In this document: positions 12,387 through 21,809 of the stretch, one piece after another | How positions within the stretch are numbered: position 1 is the first letter of the stretch | Layout of the letters: every line of letters starts with the position of its first letter | Made by a program: the position numbers and the translations under genes | The notes under the pieces: generated by a model | Told to the model about the DNA's origin: nothing | The model's database searches: none | The model's input: only the letters and a program-made list of their open reading frames with translations | NCBI GenBank assembly: GCA_022592435.1 | Contig: JABYQS010000040.1 | Span: 62,001 to 126,000, forward strand | Length of the DNA stretch: 64,000 nt | From: Cerioporus squamosus | Taxonomy: Eukaryota > Basidiomycota > Agaricomycetes > Polyporales > Polyporaceae | Reading direction: 5' to 3'

Positions 12387-13121
12387 CAGCGTGGCAATGG
12401 ACACGGGGCATCGCAAACACCTACGTACACCCACAATGCTCACTGAGTACTGATCATTACCCATCGTCCTGCCTCGTCTGCTCGCTGCTACGGAAGCGTT
12501 GAAGGGGTAAACTCGGCGAAAGGGTTGGGCTAGGATCGGCCAAGCCGGATGTGGACATGGCACAGGTCGAGTCGTTGGGTGGTCGGGCTCGCTTGCGCGG
12601 TGATTCGGTGGTTCCGAGTGCGCACCTTCAGTGCTACCAGGGTACTACTACGCCCGAGGTTAACGATCGGGTAACGCAAGAGGCTCGAGCGAACAATCCC
12701 GGGTGAAATGCGCAAGCGAGAACGGCGTTACGGGTGGGTCGAAGCAAGAGCACTGTAATCTAGCAAGGCTCAGGTAACAACTTACGCTAGGCAGGATCTA
12801 TTGATGCTCGACGATCGTACGCGGCGACAGTGGTCATGACGTAGCGAGTAGAGTACAAGCACATTTCGCGCAGGCGCCCGGGATCACAAGCGCAGCCTCG
12901 TGGATTCTACATTAGCCGTACTGTCTCTGCATTGTAATGTCGAACGTGTGACGTTCGCACGTTAACCAAGATGCAATCATACGGAACTCAGATGATTCAT
13001 TGACATACATCAGAAGGCTGCAGCGATATATCTACCAAATGCGGGACAATGCTTTCGATACACGGCCGACACTGTTTCAACACCCCTCATTGCAACCCAT
13101 CACAACTCGGCCTATACCCAC
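12387..13121. other. intergenic, nothing recognised
   Basis: Between the F-box region and the first Thr-rich secreted gene. No gene, repeat or RNA is supported. Confidence 0.4.
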
Positions 13122-13690
13122 TCACGCCGCAGTGGGCAACGCGCGACGGCGATGGCCTGTAATGGTGGTCGAACCGACCGTACTGGTCGAAGTGACGGTA
13201 CGCGTCGAGGTCGATGTGATAGTAGCCGTGGACGTCGTCGTCGTCGCAGTAGTGATCGTCGAAGTGATGTGGCTAGTGGACGTCGGACGCGTGATCGTCG
13301 ACGTCGACGTGGTGACGACGAGAGGGCCGCCCACGGTCTCCGTGACGGTGACGGTCGTAGGGGGATCCTGACGCTTTTCAAGCGTGGGCGCGACGGTAAC
13401 GGTAGTGGTGTCCGTGAAGGTTGAAGTAACCGTCGGCGACAAAGTCGAAGTTACAGACGAGAGCGTGGTGCAAGGCTGGGCGGAGCTACCGGAGACATAA
13501 CCCGGGTTGCTCGGGTAGCCGGGGTATCCGGGATATCCGGGATAACCAGGATAGCCAGGGTAGCCCTCTGCGAATGAAGGTGAGTCTCTAACGAGATGGA
13601 GATATCAGGCGAAAAACACTGACCTGCTCCTTGGACACCGACGCAGGCAGCGAGAACGCTGGCGAGGGCGATGAGCTTGGCGGACAACAT
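13122..13690 (-). CDS. small secreted Thr-rich protein with GYP repeats (class 1, module 1)
   Basis: Two exons, 13690-13624 and 13567-13122, give 170 residues. Exon 1 is exactly the signal peptide (MLSAKLIALASVLAACVGVQ) and ends in phase 1, as in all members of this family in the window. The mature part begins with about six tandem GYP/YPG units, unique to this copy. A dibasic EKRQD site fits Kex2-type processing. After it comes a domain of repeated TVTVTET, TSTIT and TATTTT units dense in Thr, Ser and Val, suited to O-mannosylation and beta-rich wall association. It ends RRRALPTAA, a tail shared with the class 1 gene at 21.3 kb. A TATATAAA lies about 85 nt upstream of the ATG (13775-13782). 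It is divergent from the class 2 gene at 14.7 kb. Function unknown; a wall or surface protein is inferred. Confidence 0.85.
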
Positions 13691-14714
13691 TGTGAGGAGG
13701 ATTTGAAATTGTTGGAGGCTGGTGCTGAGGATAGAGTAGCGGGGCGAGATGCCAACCATCGCGATGGAAGACAGTTTATATACTGACCAATGAGCTGAGC
13801 ACGTCCACAGTGCGGATGCGAACTTAGCGAACGACGCGTTCGTCTGGACTTTGCGTCCGCTGAATTTACGAGCAATCACCGCTGAGTGCTGTCATCACAA
13901 GCGTACGTCATGAGCGCAACGGGCACGCCCAGCGGGAGCAGCTTGACCACGATGGAGCCGATTGAATCCGACAGATCAGGGGCCAGGGCTCCGCTGAGTA
14001 ATCCGGTCTGGCCTTCTGCAAAGCTCGGGGTTCCTCGCGTGTCCAAGAACGGCTGCAGAGCTCCGGTCGGGATTAGAATCAGATGCTTGTCCTTTGATTG
14101 GTACCGCTGTGAAGCAGGCACGGCGTTGCGATCGACCGTGCTTCGACGTACCCAGAGAATCCTAACGATCCGCGACTTTGCGGGATGCTGTGACACTGCT
14201 TGCGCGTGGAGAGACGGTAAGAATCGGAGGATGTGCGGGAGCACTGGACACCAAGCGCGGTAACCCTGAAGCTTTGGAGTGAACCACAGGGACAGTTGCC
14301 ATATACGGAATGCCGGCCTGAGACACGTTGCGCCGCAAGCATCACACAGTCCACAAGATTTGATGAGCCAAGTGAAGAAGCAGCGTCAAATCCGCCGGAG
14401 AAGGCGGGACCTCGTGCGGAAGTAATTAGTTCGATTGTAAGCGGCGCTCGGGAGAGACGTACGGCGGGTAGGTCAGGGGAGTATGACGCTCTCTGGCGTG
14501 CCCGCCGCTTCGTGAACGAAGGGCCGCTCTGGGTGTGCGGACCGGGAGGACTTGTCGTCACGAAAAGAGTGAAATCAGATCCGGGACAGACGAGAACTGG
14601 AAATGTACAAGAACCTGGGTCCGCTGCGGACATTCCCCATCATCCGCCGCTTCGCCCTCGCCGCAGCACGCACTCAACCCGCCCGTCACACTTCATCCAA
14701 ACACAGCCTCAACG
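13691..14714. promoter_or_regulatory. shared divergent promoter region, module 1
   Basis: 1,024 nt between two divergently transcribed Thr-rich secreted genes. On the minus side a TATA box sits at 13775-13782 preceded by a TCATTGGTCAG sequence, resembling the CCATTGACG-TATATA arrangement of the other two modules. No clear TATA box was found on the plus side. Confidence 0.5.
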
Positions 14715-15082
14715 ATGTTCTTCTCCAAGATTGTCACTTTCATCGCCGTGGCTGTCGCCGCGTCTGCGGGAGTGCATGGTAGTGGTGAGTAGCACTTGTT
14801 CGTAGGTCTCAATTTTGAAACTCAACTCAGTTGCGTTCTGCAGTGGTCCCTCAGGCTCGCCAGGCCTGTGAGGTCGACTACTCCACGGTGACCGTCTTCC
14901 AACCGGTTACGAGTAGCACCACCTCCACGTTCACGTCCACTGTGACTTCGCAACCCATTCTCGACAAGCGTCAGGACACGACGGTGACCTCGACGACGAC
15001 CGTCACCGGGACCCGACCACTTACACAGTCACTGAGACCACTAGGACGACCCCCGTGGCGACCAGCACGCGTATCGTTCTGA
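14715..15082 (+). pseudogene. secreted Thr-rich protein (class 2, module 1), frameshifted
   Basis: Exon 1 14715-14784 (signal peptide MFFSKIVTFIAVAVAASAGV, phase 1 end) and exon 2 from 14844. The N-terminal half carries a DKRQD Kex2-type site and Thr-rich repeats. At about 15008-15010 the frame used by the class 2 paralogues is lost: TVTG should be followed by DPTT, but one base is missing. The reading frame then ends at 15082 after a non-Thr-rich tail. The lost frame stays open from there to 15237 and encodes the expected TPSSPAVTETSTRT and VTPGATRA segments of the 20.2 and 25.3 kb genes. Either a recent one-base deletion or an assembly error. The Thr-rich remnant in the second frame runs to 15237. 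Confidence 0.75.
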
Positions 15083-15945
15083 CACCCTCCTCACCCGCCG
15101 TGACGGAGACCTCCACTAGGACGAGGACGACCACCGCCACCATAACGTCCACTACAACGGTTACGGTGCCCACGGTGACGGTGACTCCTGGTGCTACGCG
15201 GGCGAACCGTCCCACTCGTCCCACCAGGGCGGCGTGAACGGTGCCCGTTTAGACTTTTCGGGCGCGATCGTCGTGCGCTTCTCGTTACGAATGTAAATCT
15301 TGTATAGCGACGTCATGTTTGTGACGTCGTCTCGGTGCTTGTATCTCTCAACAATATTTTCCTTTCTTGATCGTTTGACAAGATCCAATCGCCTCCTGCA
15401 TCAAGCTTGAGTGTGCACAATACGCAAGGAACAATCATCGCCGTGAACATGCTTGAGAAATACTTTCCGCCGCATTCTTCCAAAGAGGAATGAGTACAGA
15501 TGGTTCATTCACGCGGAGTCACTTGAAGAAAGTGCTCAATTGAATTGGTCTGCGCCACCGAAAAGGCGGTAAGGAAATAGACTAGGCAAACGTCAACATC
15601 ATGCAATACTCACTCAAAGACGTGTGGGTAGAGACTGAACTATTTGAGCTGCTTCGACCTGCGGCCGAGGCAGTATTGTATTGTCAAGTGACGCGTCTCG
15701 TGGATCTTGTCATGATCATCGTCACAGCCACGACCGTACGAACGCGTTGCCGGTCGGTCGTGTCGCCCTCCGTGACTTGACCTCGGACGCTCACAACCCT
15801 TGCAAGGCAGTGCATCCCGAAGTTTTCAAGGTTCGTGAATCTGCTCTGCTTCAGTCATAGGTTCGCTGACGAATCCTGCCCTCTACTTACATAGGACTAG
15901 GAGTCGCCTCGTCAGGATCAAATAGATCAGCTCTCGCATCCGACC
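15083..15945. other. 3' part of the frameshifted gene and intergenic sequence
   Basis: 15083-15237 holds the out-of-frame continuation of the class 2 Thr-rich gene. From 15240 to 15945 no gene or repeat is recognised. Confidence 0.5.
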
Positions 15946-17528
15946 ATGCACCGCGCACTTACGCACATCGACGTACTGTGTCATCTGCTCATGTACCCCG
16001 TGTACGAGGCAGAGGACGAGGAGACGGACTTCGCGCACCGTCTCGAGCTCGAAGCCGATAACCGTATCATGCTCCTTCGATGCGCGCTGGCGTGCAAGCA
16101 GTTCCGCGACCCCGCTCTCGATGCGCTCTGGTGGCGTCTGGACAACCTCGTACCGCTGCTCCGGCTCCTTCCGTGCTTCGTGCCTACCAAGGTGCAGCGG
16201 AAAGGTGCCGCTCAGCGTAGCAAGGACGACACCCTTTACGTGCGTGCCGGAAGTGTCATGGCTCTTAGCTATGAGCTCGGGTCAAGCTCACGATGATTTC
16301 GTAGATCTTGAAGGGAGAACCGTCTCGTGACGACTGGACACGGTTCCAACGGTATGCACGCCGTGTCCGGGTCCTCAACTACCCGCAACAGGCAGCGGTG
16401 AAGCCGCACATCGTCGCCCAGCTAGCGAAATGGAACGACGGCGCGCCCCTCCTGCCTGGACTGAAGGAGCTCACCTGGCGTCCGGGCTCGCCCACAGACA
16501 CCGCAGCGCTGCTCCTCGGGACGAGGACCCTCGAACTCCTGCACCTCGTCCTCGACTGCATCGAGCTCGACGACGAGCTCCAGTGGCTGCCGTACTACGA
16601 GAAGATGAAGGCGCTCCGCGACCCGACGACGCGCACATCCGGGGACCGCAGCGTCGAACGCCTCCTGCGCACCGTCGCCGAGCGCACCCCCAGGCTCAGG
16701 ACTCTCGACCTCACCACACCCGTGCACCCGCTATGTCTCACGCCCATCGCAGCCTTCACGCGCATCGAGCACCTCTCCCTGCGCGACACCGCGCTCGACG
16801 TCGACCTCCTCCGTTCCCTCAGCACCCTCGGCGAGCTCGAGTCACTCGCAATCAACTTCCTCCCCGTGTACGACCGCGACGCGACGGCGAAGCGTGCGCC
16901 AATCCACGGCTTCCGTCTGCTCTCCTCGCTGACCCTCGTGGCGCGTGCCAACGACATGACCCTCTTCTTCGACCTGGTCGACCCGCTCGAGCACCTCACG
17001 TCGCTCAACCTTGAGTACCCGAACGACGTGCCAGCAACCAGCCAGACGTACCGCGAGCCGCTGGAGCGCATGCGCAATCGCGGACACGCTCCACAGCTGG
17101 CGTCCCTCTCGCTGGAGATCATGACTCGCTGGCGCACGCGCGAGACCATGGGAGACCTCGTGCGGCCCTTGCTGCGATGGCCGACGCTCCAGCGCGTCGT
17201 CGTCAATGCGGAGCGCAGCGAGTACCAAGTCACGGAGGACGATCTCGAGCGGATGGCGTGTGCGTGGCCGGGGCTCAACCGCCTGTTCCTCCGCTGGAAC
17301 GCCCGCGGGTCGCGCGCTGCTGGCGGTGCAGTCCCGCCGCTGAGGGCTCTGGCGCATTTCGCTGCGCACTGCCCGAGTCTCAGCGAACTCGTGCTCTCGT
17401 ATATCGATACGGACGGGCCCCTCCCGGAGCCACCGAAGTCGCTCGTACGGCACAGGCTGAAGATCTTGTCCCCTTTGGAGTCGTACCCGGTTAAGGACCC
17501 GAAGATGGTCGCGCGGTACGTGTTCTAG
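15946..17528 (+). CDS. F-box/LRR-like protein ending at an in-frame TAG
   Basis: Exons 15946-16239 and 16305-17528 (donor gtgcgt, acceptor ttcgtag, phase 0) give 505 residues. The N-terminus has the LLRCALACKQFRDPALDALWWRL helix pair (quoted here as its core LACKQFRDPALDALW) seen in basidiomycete F-box-like proteins. A long leucine-rich region follows with repeated L-x-x-L-x-L units, as in SCF substrate adaptors. The frame stops at TAG 17526-17528. In the same frame 48 further sense codons follow to a TGA at 17673-17675, including LFPWLLPS and GWDQVLYWVGQWRAAW, which look like the natural C-terminus of this family. A consensus donor gtacgt overlaps the stop (17516), but splicing to the acceptor at 17567 gives an unlikely Arg-rich tail. 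Confidence 0.8.
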
Positions 17529-17675
17529 TTGTTTCCCTGGTTGCTGCCGTCTGTGCCGGATCCACAGCCGTCGGGGTGGGACCAGGTACTGTACTGGGTT
17601 GGGCAGTGGAGGGCGGCGTGGAACAAGAAGCTGGCGCAGGCAAAGGTATCGCAAGCCGAGAACGTGGCTGCGTGA
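17529..17675 (+). pseudogene. in-frame C-terminal extension behind the stop codon
   Basis: Forty-eight sense codons then TGA, contiguous and in phase with the preceding F-box-like frame. It encodes a Trp-rich helical end (GWDQVLYWVGQW) of the kind expected at the end of such proteins. It would be translated only if the TAG is a mutation absent elsewhere, is read through, or is a sequencing error. Confidence 0.6.
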
Positions 17676-17801
17676 CGGTCGAGAACGGACGCTGGACACG
17701 CACGGCGTTGCTGCACACGGAGAGTATCCCACATCAAACCATCTATAGCACGTCATAATGATATCCAAGTCGTGATGAAAGGTCGTGTCCAAGATCGCAC
17801 C

Positions 17802-19691
17802 TCACGCCTTCGAGTCCACGAGAGTCTGTGCGCCGCCGGGAAGCTTGACTGGGACAGGCGCATTTGTGCCGGGTGTGATGGGCTCCTTCGAGTGTGATGG
17901 CTCGCCGAGCATGTGTCGGACCGCTGTTGAATTCAGCAGCTTCGCATACCGCGGCTGCACAAACAGCGCACTGCGCAGGGGGACGTGAGCTCTCAGACAC
18001 AGGGAAGGAGAGGTAAACGTACTTGGCTTCGGCAAGGACGTTTCCAGCCATGTCCTCCACCGTACCGGAGACTCGCGCCTTGCGCCCCTGGGCCTCGTCG
18101 AGCTTCACCTTGATGACGATGAACTGGTCGGCGCGCGTAGGGGCTTTGTAGTTGATGTTCAGGTTCGCAGTCACGCCAACCTTCTCCGGAAGGTTCAGGA
18201 GAGCCTGGCGACGAATGCTGTCAGCATGAATGCATGATGAGAAACTAGCGACGAATTGATGTGCAGACAGAGGATAGCAATGTCCGGGCTCTGGAAGATA
18301 GGCAAGCAATAAGTCCGGTGCGAATGACCAAGCGGCTGCCGTGAGCTAAGCGGCCTCGCACTACACTCAGACTCCAGCTTGTGCTCAGGACGAAATAGCG
18401 CATCCATACCAGAACTTCTCAGGTTTCACGTCAGAGTGTTCCAATCTTTCACCGACACGGAACGCCCATCAAGCACGAGTGTCGTCCCCGCCGTTGGCAG
18501 AGGCGTCCGGTGCAGGTCCCGATTCTAAGATCTGTACCGGACGCATCACAAGGAGTCCCGCGTGCTGAGGAGGGCTCGGCAGTAGGAGGTGCGACGAACC
18601 GTCCATAAAGCATTGTCATGGATCCCGGAGGAAGGAACGGCGATCCTCCAGGAGCGTCCTAAGTCTGAACACCCTGCATCGAGGCAGACGTAGCATCTCT
18701 TGCAGGATACGGCGCGGCTCGGATCCCAGGTCAAACCCCCGATGTTTTTACTAGCCCGTCCGTTACCGGAAACGAAACAACGGCTCTGGAGAATACCATG
18801 TCTGTCACATCTGGTTCTGCTCTCAATGGTGATGCCAAGTCGCAACAAGACAGGTTGTGGGGATGGCTTTATGCAATCAGACTGCTCATCGCACACTGGT
18901 GTCCCGGCCACACGCAGAGAGTATGAGAGTCGTATGTGCGCACCTCCCTGCCTCTTCAAAACGCGTGACAAGTAGAAAAACTTGTTGAGACGCGGTAGGA
19001 CCCGCTCTCAGGTTGCGAGCAGACTTGGATTGGACAGGACACTAGCGCCCCAATTCCGAGGCACTCGAAGATGATTGTACGAAACACCATCGTAGGCATT
19101 GGACATCGGGGAAATGGAAAAACTCACCACTCTCGCAAGCGTCTCGTCAAGGAGCGTCGCCAGCAACCCTCCATGGATAACTCCCTCATGACCACACAAC
19201 GCCCTCCCAACATGGATGAAGACCCAGTTCTCCTTCGCGTCGTACCGAGCCCGCACGAGCGGTGGGATCGCCAGCTTTCCGGGACCCTTCAGTGTCCCCG
19301 CCGTCAGGCTATTGACGCGGCGCTCCTCGGGCAGGTTGACATATGGCCGGGTCTCGTACCACTCATCCTTGTCCTCCCTTGCCCGGTGAACCTCGAGAAC
19401 CGGTAGATGATTGAGCTGCTCTTCGAGCTCAGCTATGTGCGCGAGCGCAGCGGGGTCGTCCGGGTGCAGAGGCGGCGGTGCCGAGCGAGGTGAGAGGAGG
19501 TGAGCGATCTCTGGCGGGTAGAGCGCGCCGAGGTAGTATGAGACGGTCGCAATGGAGGTCGCGCCGGTGAAGAGCTTGAGGTTGCGTCGGAATGCGGAAG
19601 GGGTCGTGGAAGACGTCGAGGCCCACCTCGCCGATGGCGTTCGTGCGCTGCGGGTCGCGCGGGAGACGTGGCGGAACGTCGAGGACAGCAT
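17802..19691 (-). CDS. mitochondrial hotdog-fold thioesterase (THEM4-like)
   Basis: Exons 19691-19128, 18204-18023 and 17970-17802 give 304 residues. The N-terminus (MLSSTFRHVSRATRSARTPS) is Arg/Ser-rich without acids, a mitochondrial targeting peptide, followed by one hydrophobic stretch. A coiled region precedes the hotdog domain. The hotdog helix HGGLLATLLDE (about residues 173-183) carries the Asp/Glu typical of acyl-CoA thioesterases. VGVTANLNINYKAPT and FVQPRYAKLL complete the fold. Such enzymes hydrolyse acyl-CoA to free acid and CoA. A start at 19718 is possible, but 19691 gives the better targeting peptide. Intron 2 is 52 nt; intron 1 is 923 nt, far above the local norm, yet its phase 0 junction joins the hotdog motif exactly. 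Confidence 0.88.
18205..19127 (-). other. 923-nt intron of the thioesterase gene
   Basis: Bounded by GTGAGT and CGCCAG on the minus strand. It contains a 141-codon open frame (18971-18546, minus) with no recognised domain. Probably an intronic insertion or a decayed insert. Confidence 0.6.
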
Positions 19692-19718
19692 GTCGATGCG
19701 CAACGACGACGGCAGCAA

Positions 19719-20208
19719 GAGATGATGGTGGTACGAGAAGAAGAAAGTACACCTCGCAATTCCGCGTCAGACAGCGTGATGTTGCGCATTCCGTTATTTT
19801 CGGGGAACGGCAGTATCCGCCGGTTGTAATCCGGCCCGAGTGAAGTTTGCAACTTGCTTGCTTTGGGACGGGTCTATTGTAAGGGGGAGGGACGACAGAA
19901 GCCGTTGCTTTTGACCGTAACGTGGGCCTCTATTCGCTCATGCCAACCCTTCGTCGACTAGTTGACAACGGGTACGATACGGGCATTTTGACAGGTACTA
20001 ATGAGGTCGACAATCGGTCGGTGGGAGTCTCTCTTGGTCTACTTTATAGTACTCAACCATGTTCTGATTAACTTTGTCAGGCGCAAGAAGAGTGCGATTG
20101 CGAGATAGTATTCTGCGTTGCGACAGAGATGTCGTGCTGCGTCCACACAGACAGCATAAGACAAGTTTGTCCACTCTACTGTTATACCAAGCTCTCGTAT
20201 CCCAAAAC
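19719..20208. other. intergenic, nothing recognised
   Basis: Promoter flank of the thioesterase gene on the right and 3' flank of the class 2 Thr-rich gene on the left. No gene is supported. Confidence 0.4.
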
Positions 20209-20615
20209 TCACTGCGTCGACGCGGAGGGGCGAGGAGAACGGCTCGCCCGCGTAGCACCTGGGGTCGCGGTAACGGTAGCTACCGTGGCCGTTTCGGTGA
20301 CGATGGTCGTCGTGGTTGTGCCACTAGTCCTGGTAACCGTCTCAGTGACGGCCGGTGTAGAAGCCGTCCGGACAATGCGCGTGCTGGTCGTCACGGGCGT
20401 CGTCCTGGTGGTCTCTATGATCGTGGTGGTGGTCGGGTCGCCGGTGACGGTGGTCGTGGTAGTGGACGGAGCTGGGTCCTGGCGCGGGATGACTACAACA
20501 ATAGGTTATCATTTCCGACTGCAAGTCGCACGAGATGATGTAACGTACCATTAGCCCCGACACTGGAGGCAGTAATCGCGAGGATGATGATGGCGAAGAT
20601 CTTCGACGCGAACAT
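20209..20615 (-). CDS. small secreted Thr-rich protein (class 2, module 2)
   Basis: Exons 20615-20549 and 20492-20209 give 116 residues. Exon 1 is the signal peptide MFASKIFAIIILAITASSVG plus a few residues, ending in phase 1. The mature part opens with VIPRQDPAP, which replaces the dibasic KRQD site of class 1 by a PRQD, and is then almost wholly Thr, Val, Ser and Arg (TTTTVTGDPTTTTII, VTATPGATRASR). No cysteine or membrane segment follows. A TATA element (GTATAAG, 20703-20709) lies about 86 nt upstream. Its closest relative is at 25.26-25.67 kb. Divergent to the class 1 gene at 21.34 kb, 728 nt away. Confidence 0.85.
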
Positions 20616-21343
20616 GGTGAACTATTTATGTGGGTAGGTCAGGCGTGGATGAGTGATTGCTGAGGATGGGAGGGACTCAGACATGTTGTCGGCACGGCTT
20701 CTTATACAACTCCCTGCTAGTGCGCGTGCACCCTTGACTTCTGACTTCGCGATTTTTCGACAGAGTTCATCGTTTCCGCACAAGACTGCACGCACGGTGG
20801 AGAATCGGCGCGGAAGGTAACCACAAGCATGATTCTGCACCCGCCCGGTGCGTTCGTTGCCCCGTGCCCGTTTGTTTCCTCTCAGCACAGCCACTGCGGT
20901 TACCTCCGCCCATCCGCGGCTCGCTCCGCGCGTGCTTGCAGCTCCCCTTCGCTGGTCAAACATGAACCCTCACGGAAGCATTTGAGCCAGGCGCTTCTTC
21001 CGGCTTGAACCCCAGATGCACGGACGTTCAGGGTAGTCGGAACGACGTCGAGGGCACCCTCGCTTGGAAACAACGCACGGAGCGCGACGCGCTCCGCTCC
21101 GGGCATGACGCACGAGGCCTTCAGCATAGCGGAATGAAAAAGCATCCTGCATAGGGGTGCAATGTGGCTGGCTACCGCGGCGCGATCAATGTGCGAGCGA
21201 CGAGATTTTTGCGAAGTCCGCGTCTTCTCCATTGACGGGGAGCGTGTATATAGGCTGGGGATGTCTCGCCATCCATCCCTACCACCAGTCCCCACATCAA
21301 ACACAAATTACTACGTCTTCATTCTCGCACAAGCCAAGGAATC
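20616..21343. promoter_or_regulatory. bidirectional promoter, module 2
   Basis: 728 nt between start codons of the divergent pair. It contains a minus-strand TATA element near 20703 and a plus-strand TATATAGGCTG at 21247-21257. Conserved blocks shared with the module 3 promoter include CACAGCCACTGCGGTTA, CCATCCGCGGCTCGCTCCG, GGGTAGTCGGAACG, GCGCGACGCGCTCCGCTC (with small differences), GCGATCAATGTGCGAGCG, TTTTTGCGAAGTCCGC and CCATTGACGGGGAG. Confidence 0.8.
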
Positions 21344-21809
21344 ATGATGCACGCCAAGGTCACCGCTCTCGCCGGATTTCTCCTCTTCGCATGCATTGGA
21401 GCCCAGGCATCGTCGGCAGGTATGTATTCGAGTTTCTCATGCACACGCATGCGCTGAGTCATCGAACTTAGCTTCTGCCGACATGTCGGGCTTCGTCGAC
21501 TCCGCGTCTAGCGTGGTCAACGAAATCTTGCCAACCGCCGGCACGCCCATCGCCAAGCGTCAGGACCCCGCCCCGACGGTCACCGTCACGGAGACGGAGG
21601 GCGGACCTCTCGTGGTGACGACATCGACGTCCACAATTGTGCGTCCGACGTCAACGGTGCACGTCACTTCGACGATCACCACCGCGACCACGACAACTGT
21701 GACGGAGACCAGCACGAGCACGTCTACGCGCACGAGCACTGTCACCAGCACCGTCGGCTCGGCCACTACCACCGGGAACCGTCGTCGCGAGTTGCCCACT
21801 GCGGCTTGA
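21344..21809 (+). CDS. small secreted Thr-rich protein (class 1, module 2)
   Basis: Exons 21344-21419 and 21472-21809 give 137 residues. Exon 1 is the signal peptide (MMHAKVTALAGFLLFACIGA) ending in phase 1. A propeptide-like stretch leads to IAKRQDPAPT, a Kex2-type site. The mature part is a long Thr/Ser/Val repeat region (VTVTETEGGPLVV, TSTSTIVRPTSTVHV, TTATTTTVTET) and ends RRRELPTAA. ATG at 21347 is an alternative start. The TATATAGGCTG box ends 87 nt upstream. Nearly identical in layout to the gene at 26.4 kb. Confidence 0.87.

Larger units (their letters stand above)
20209..21809. repeat. segmental duplication copy A (module 2)
   Basis: About 1.6 kb comprising a class 2 gene, the shared promoter and a class 1 gene. 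Collinear with 25259-26839 along its entire length, including both introns and the intergenic DNA. Confidence 0.85.

Noticed and set aside
20074..20554. Plus-strand Val-rich frames over the Thr-rich genes (also at 21560-21799, 25284-25559 and 26611-26847)
   Set aside because: Reverse complements of Thr/Ser repeat codons read as Val/Asp repeats. The minus or plus partner has the signal peptide, intron and TATA box.
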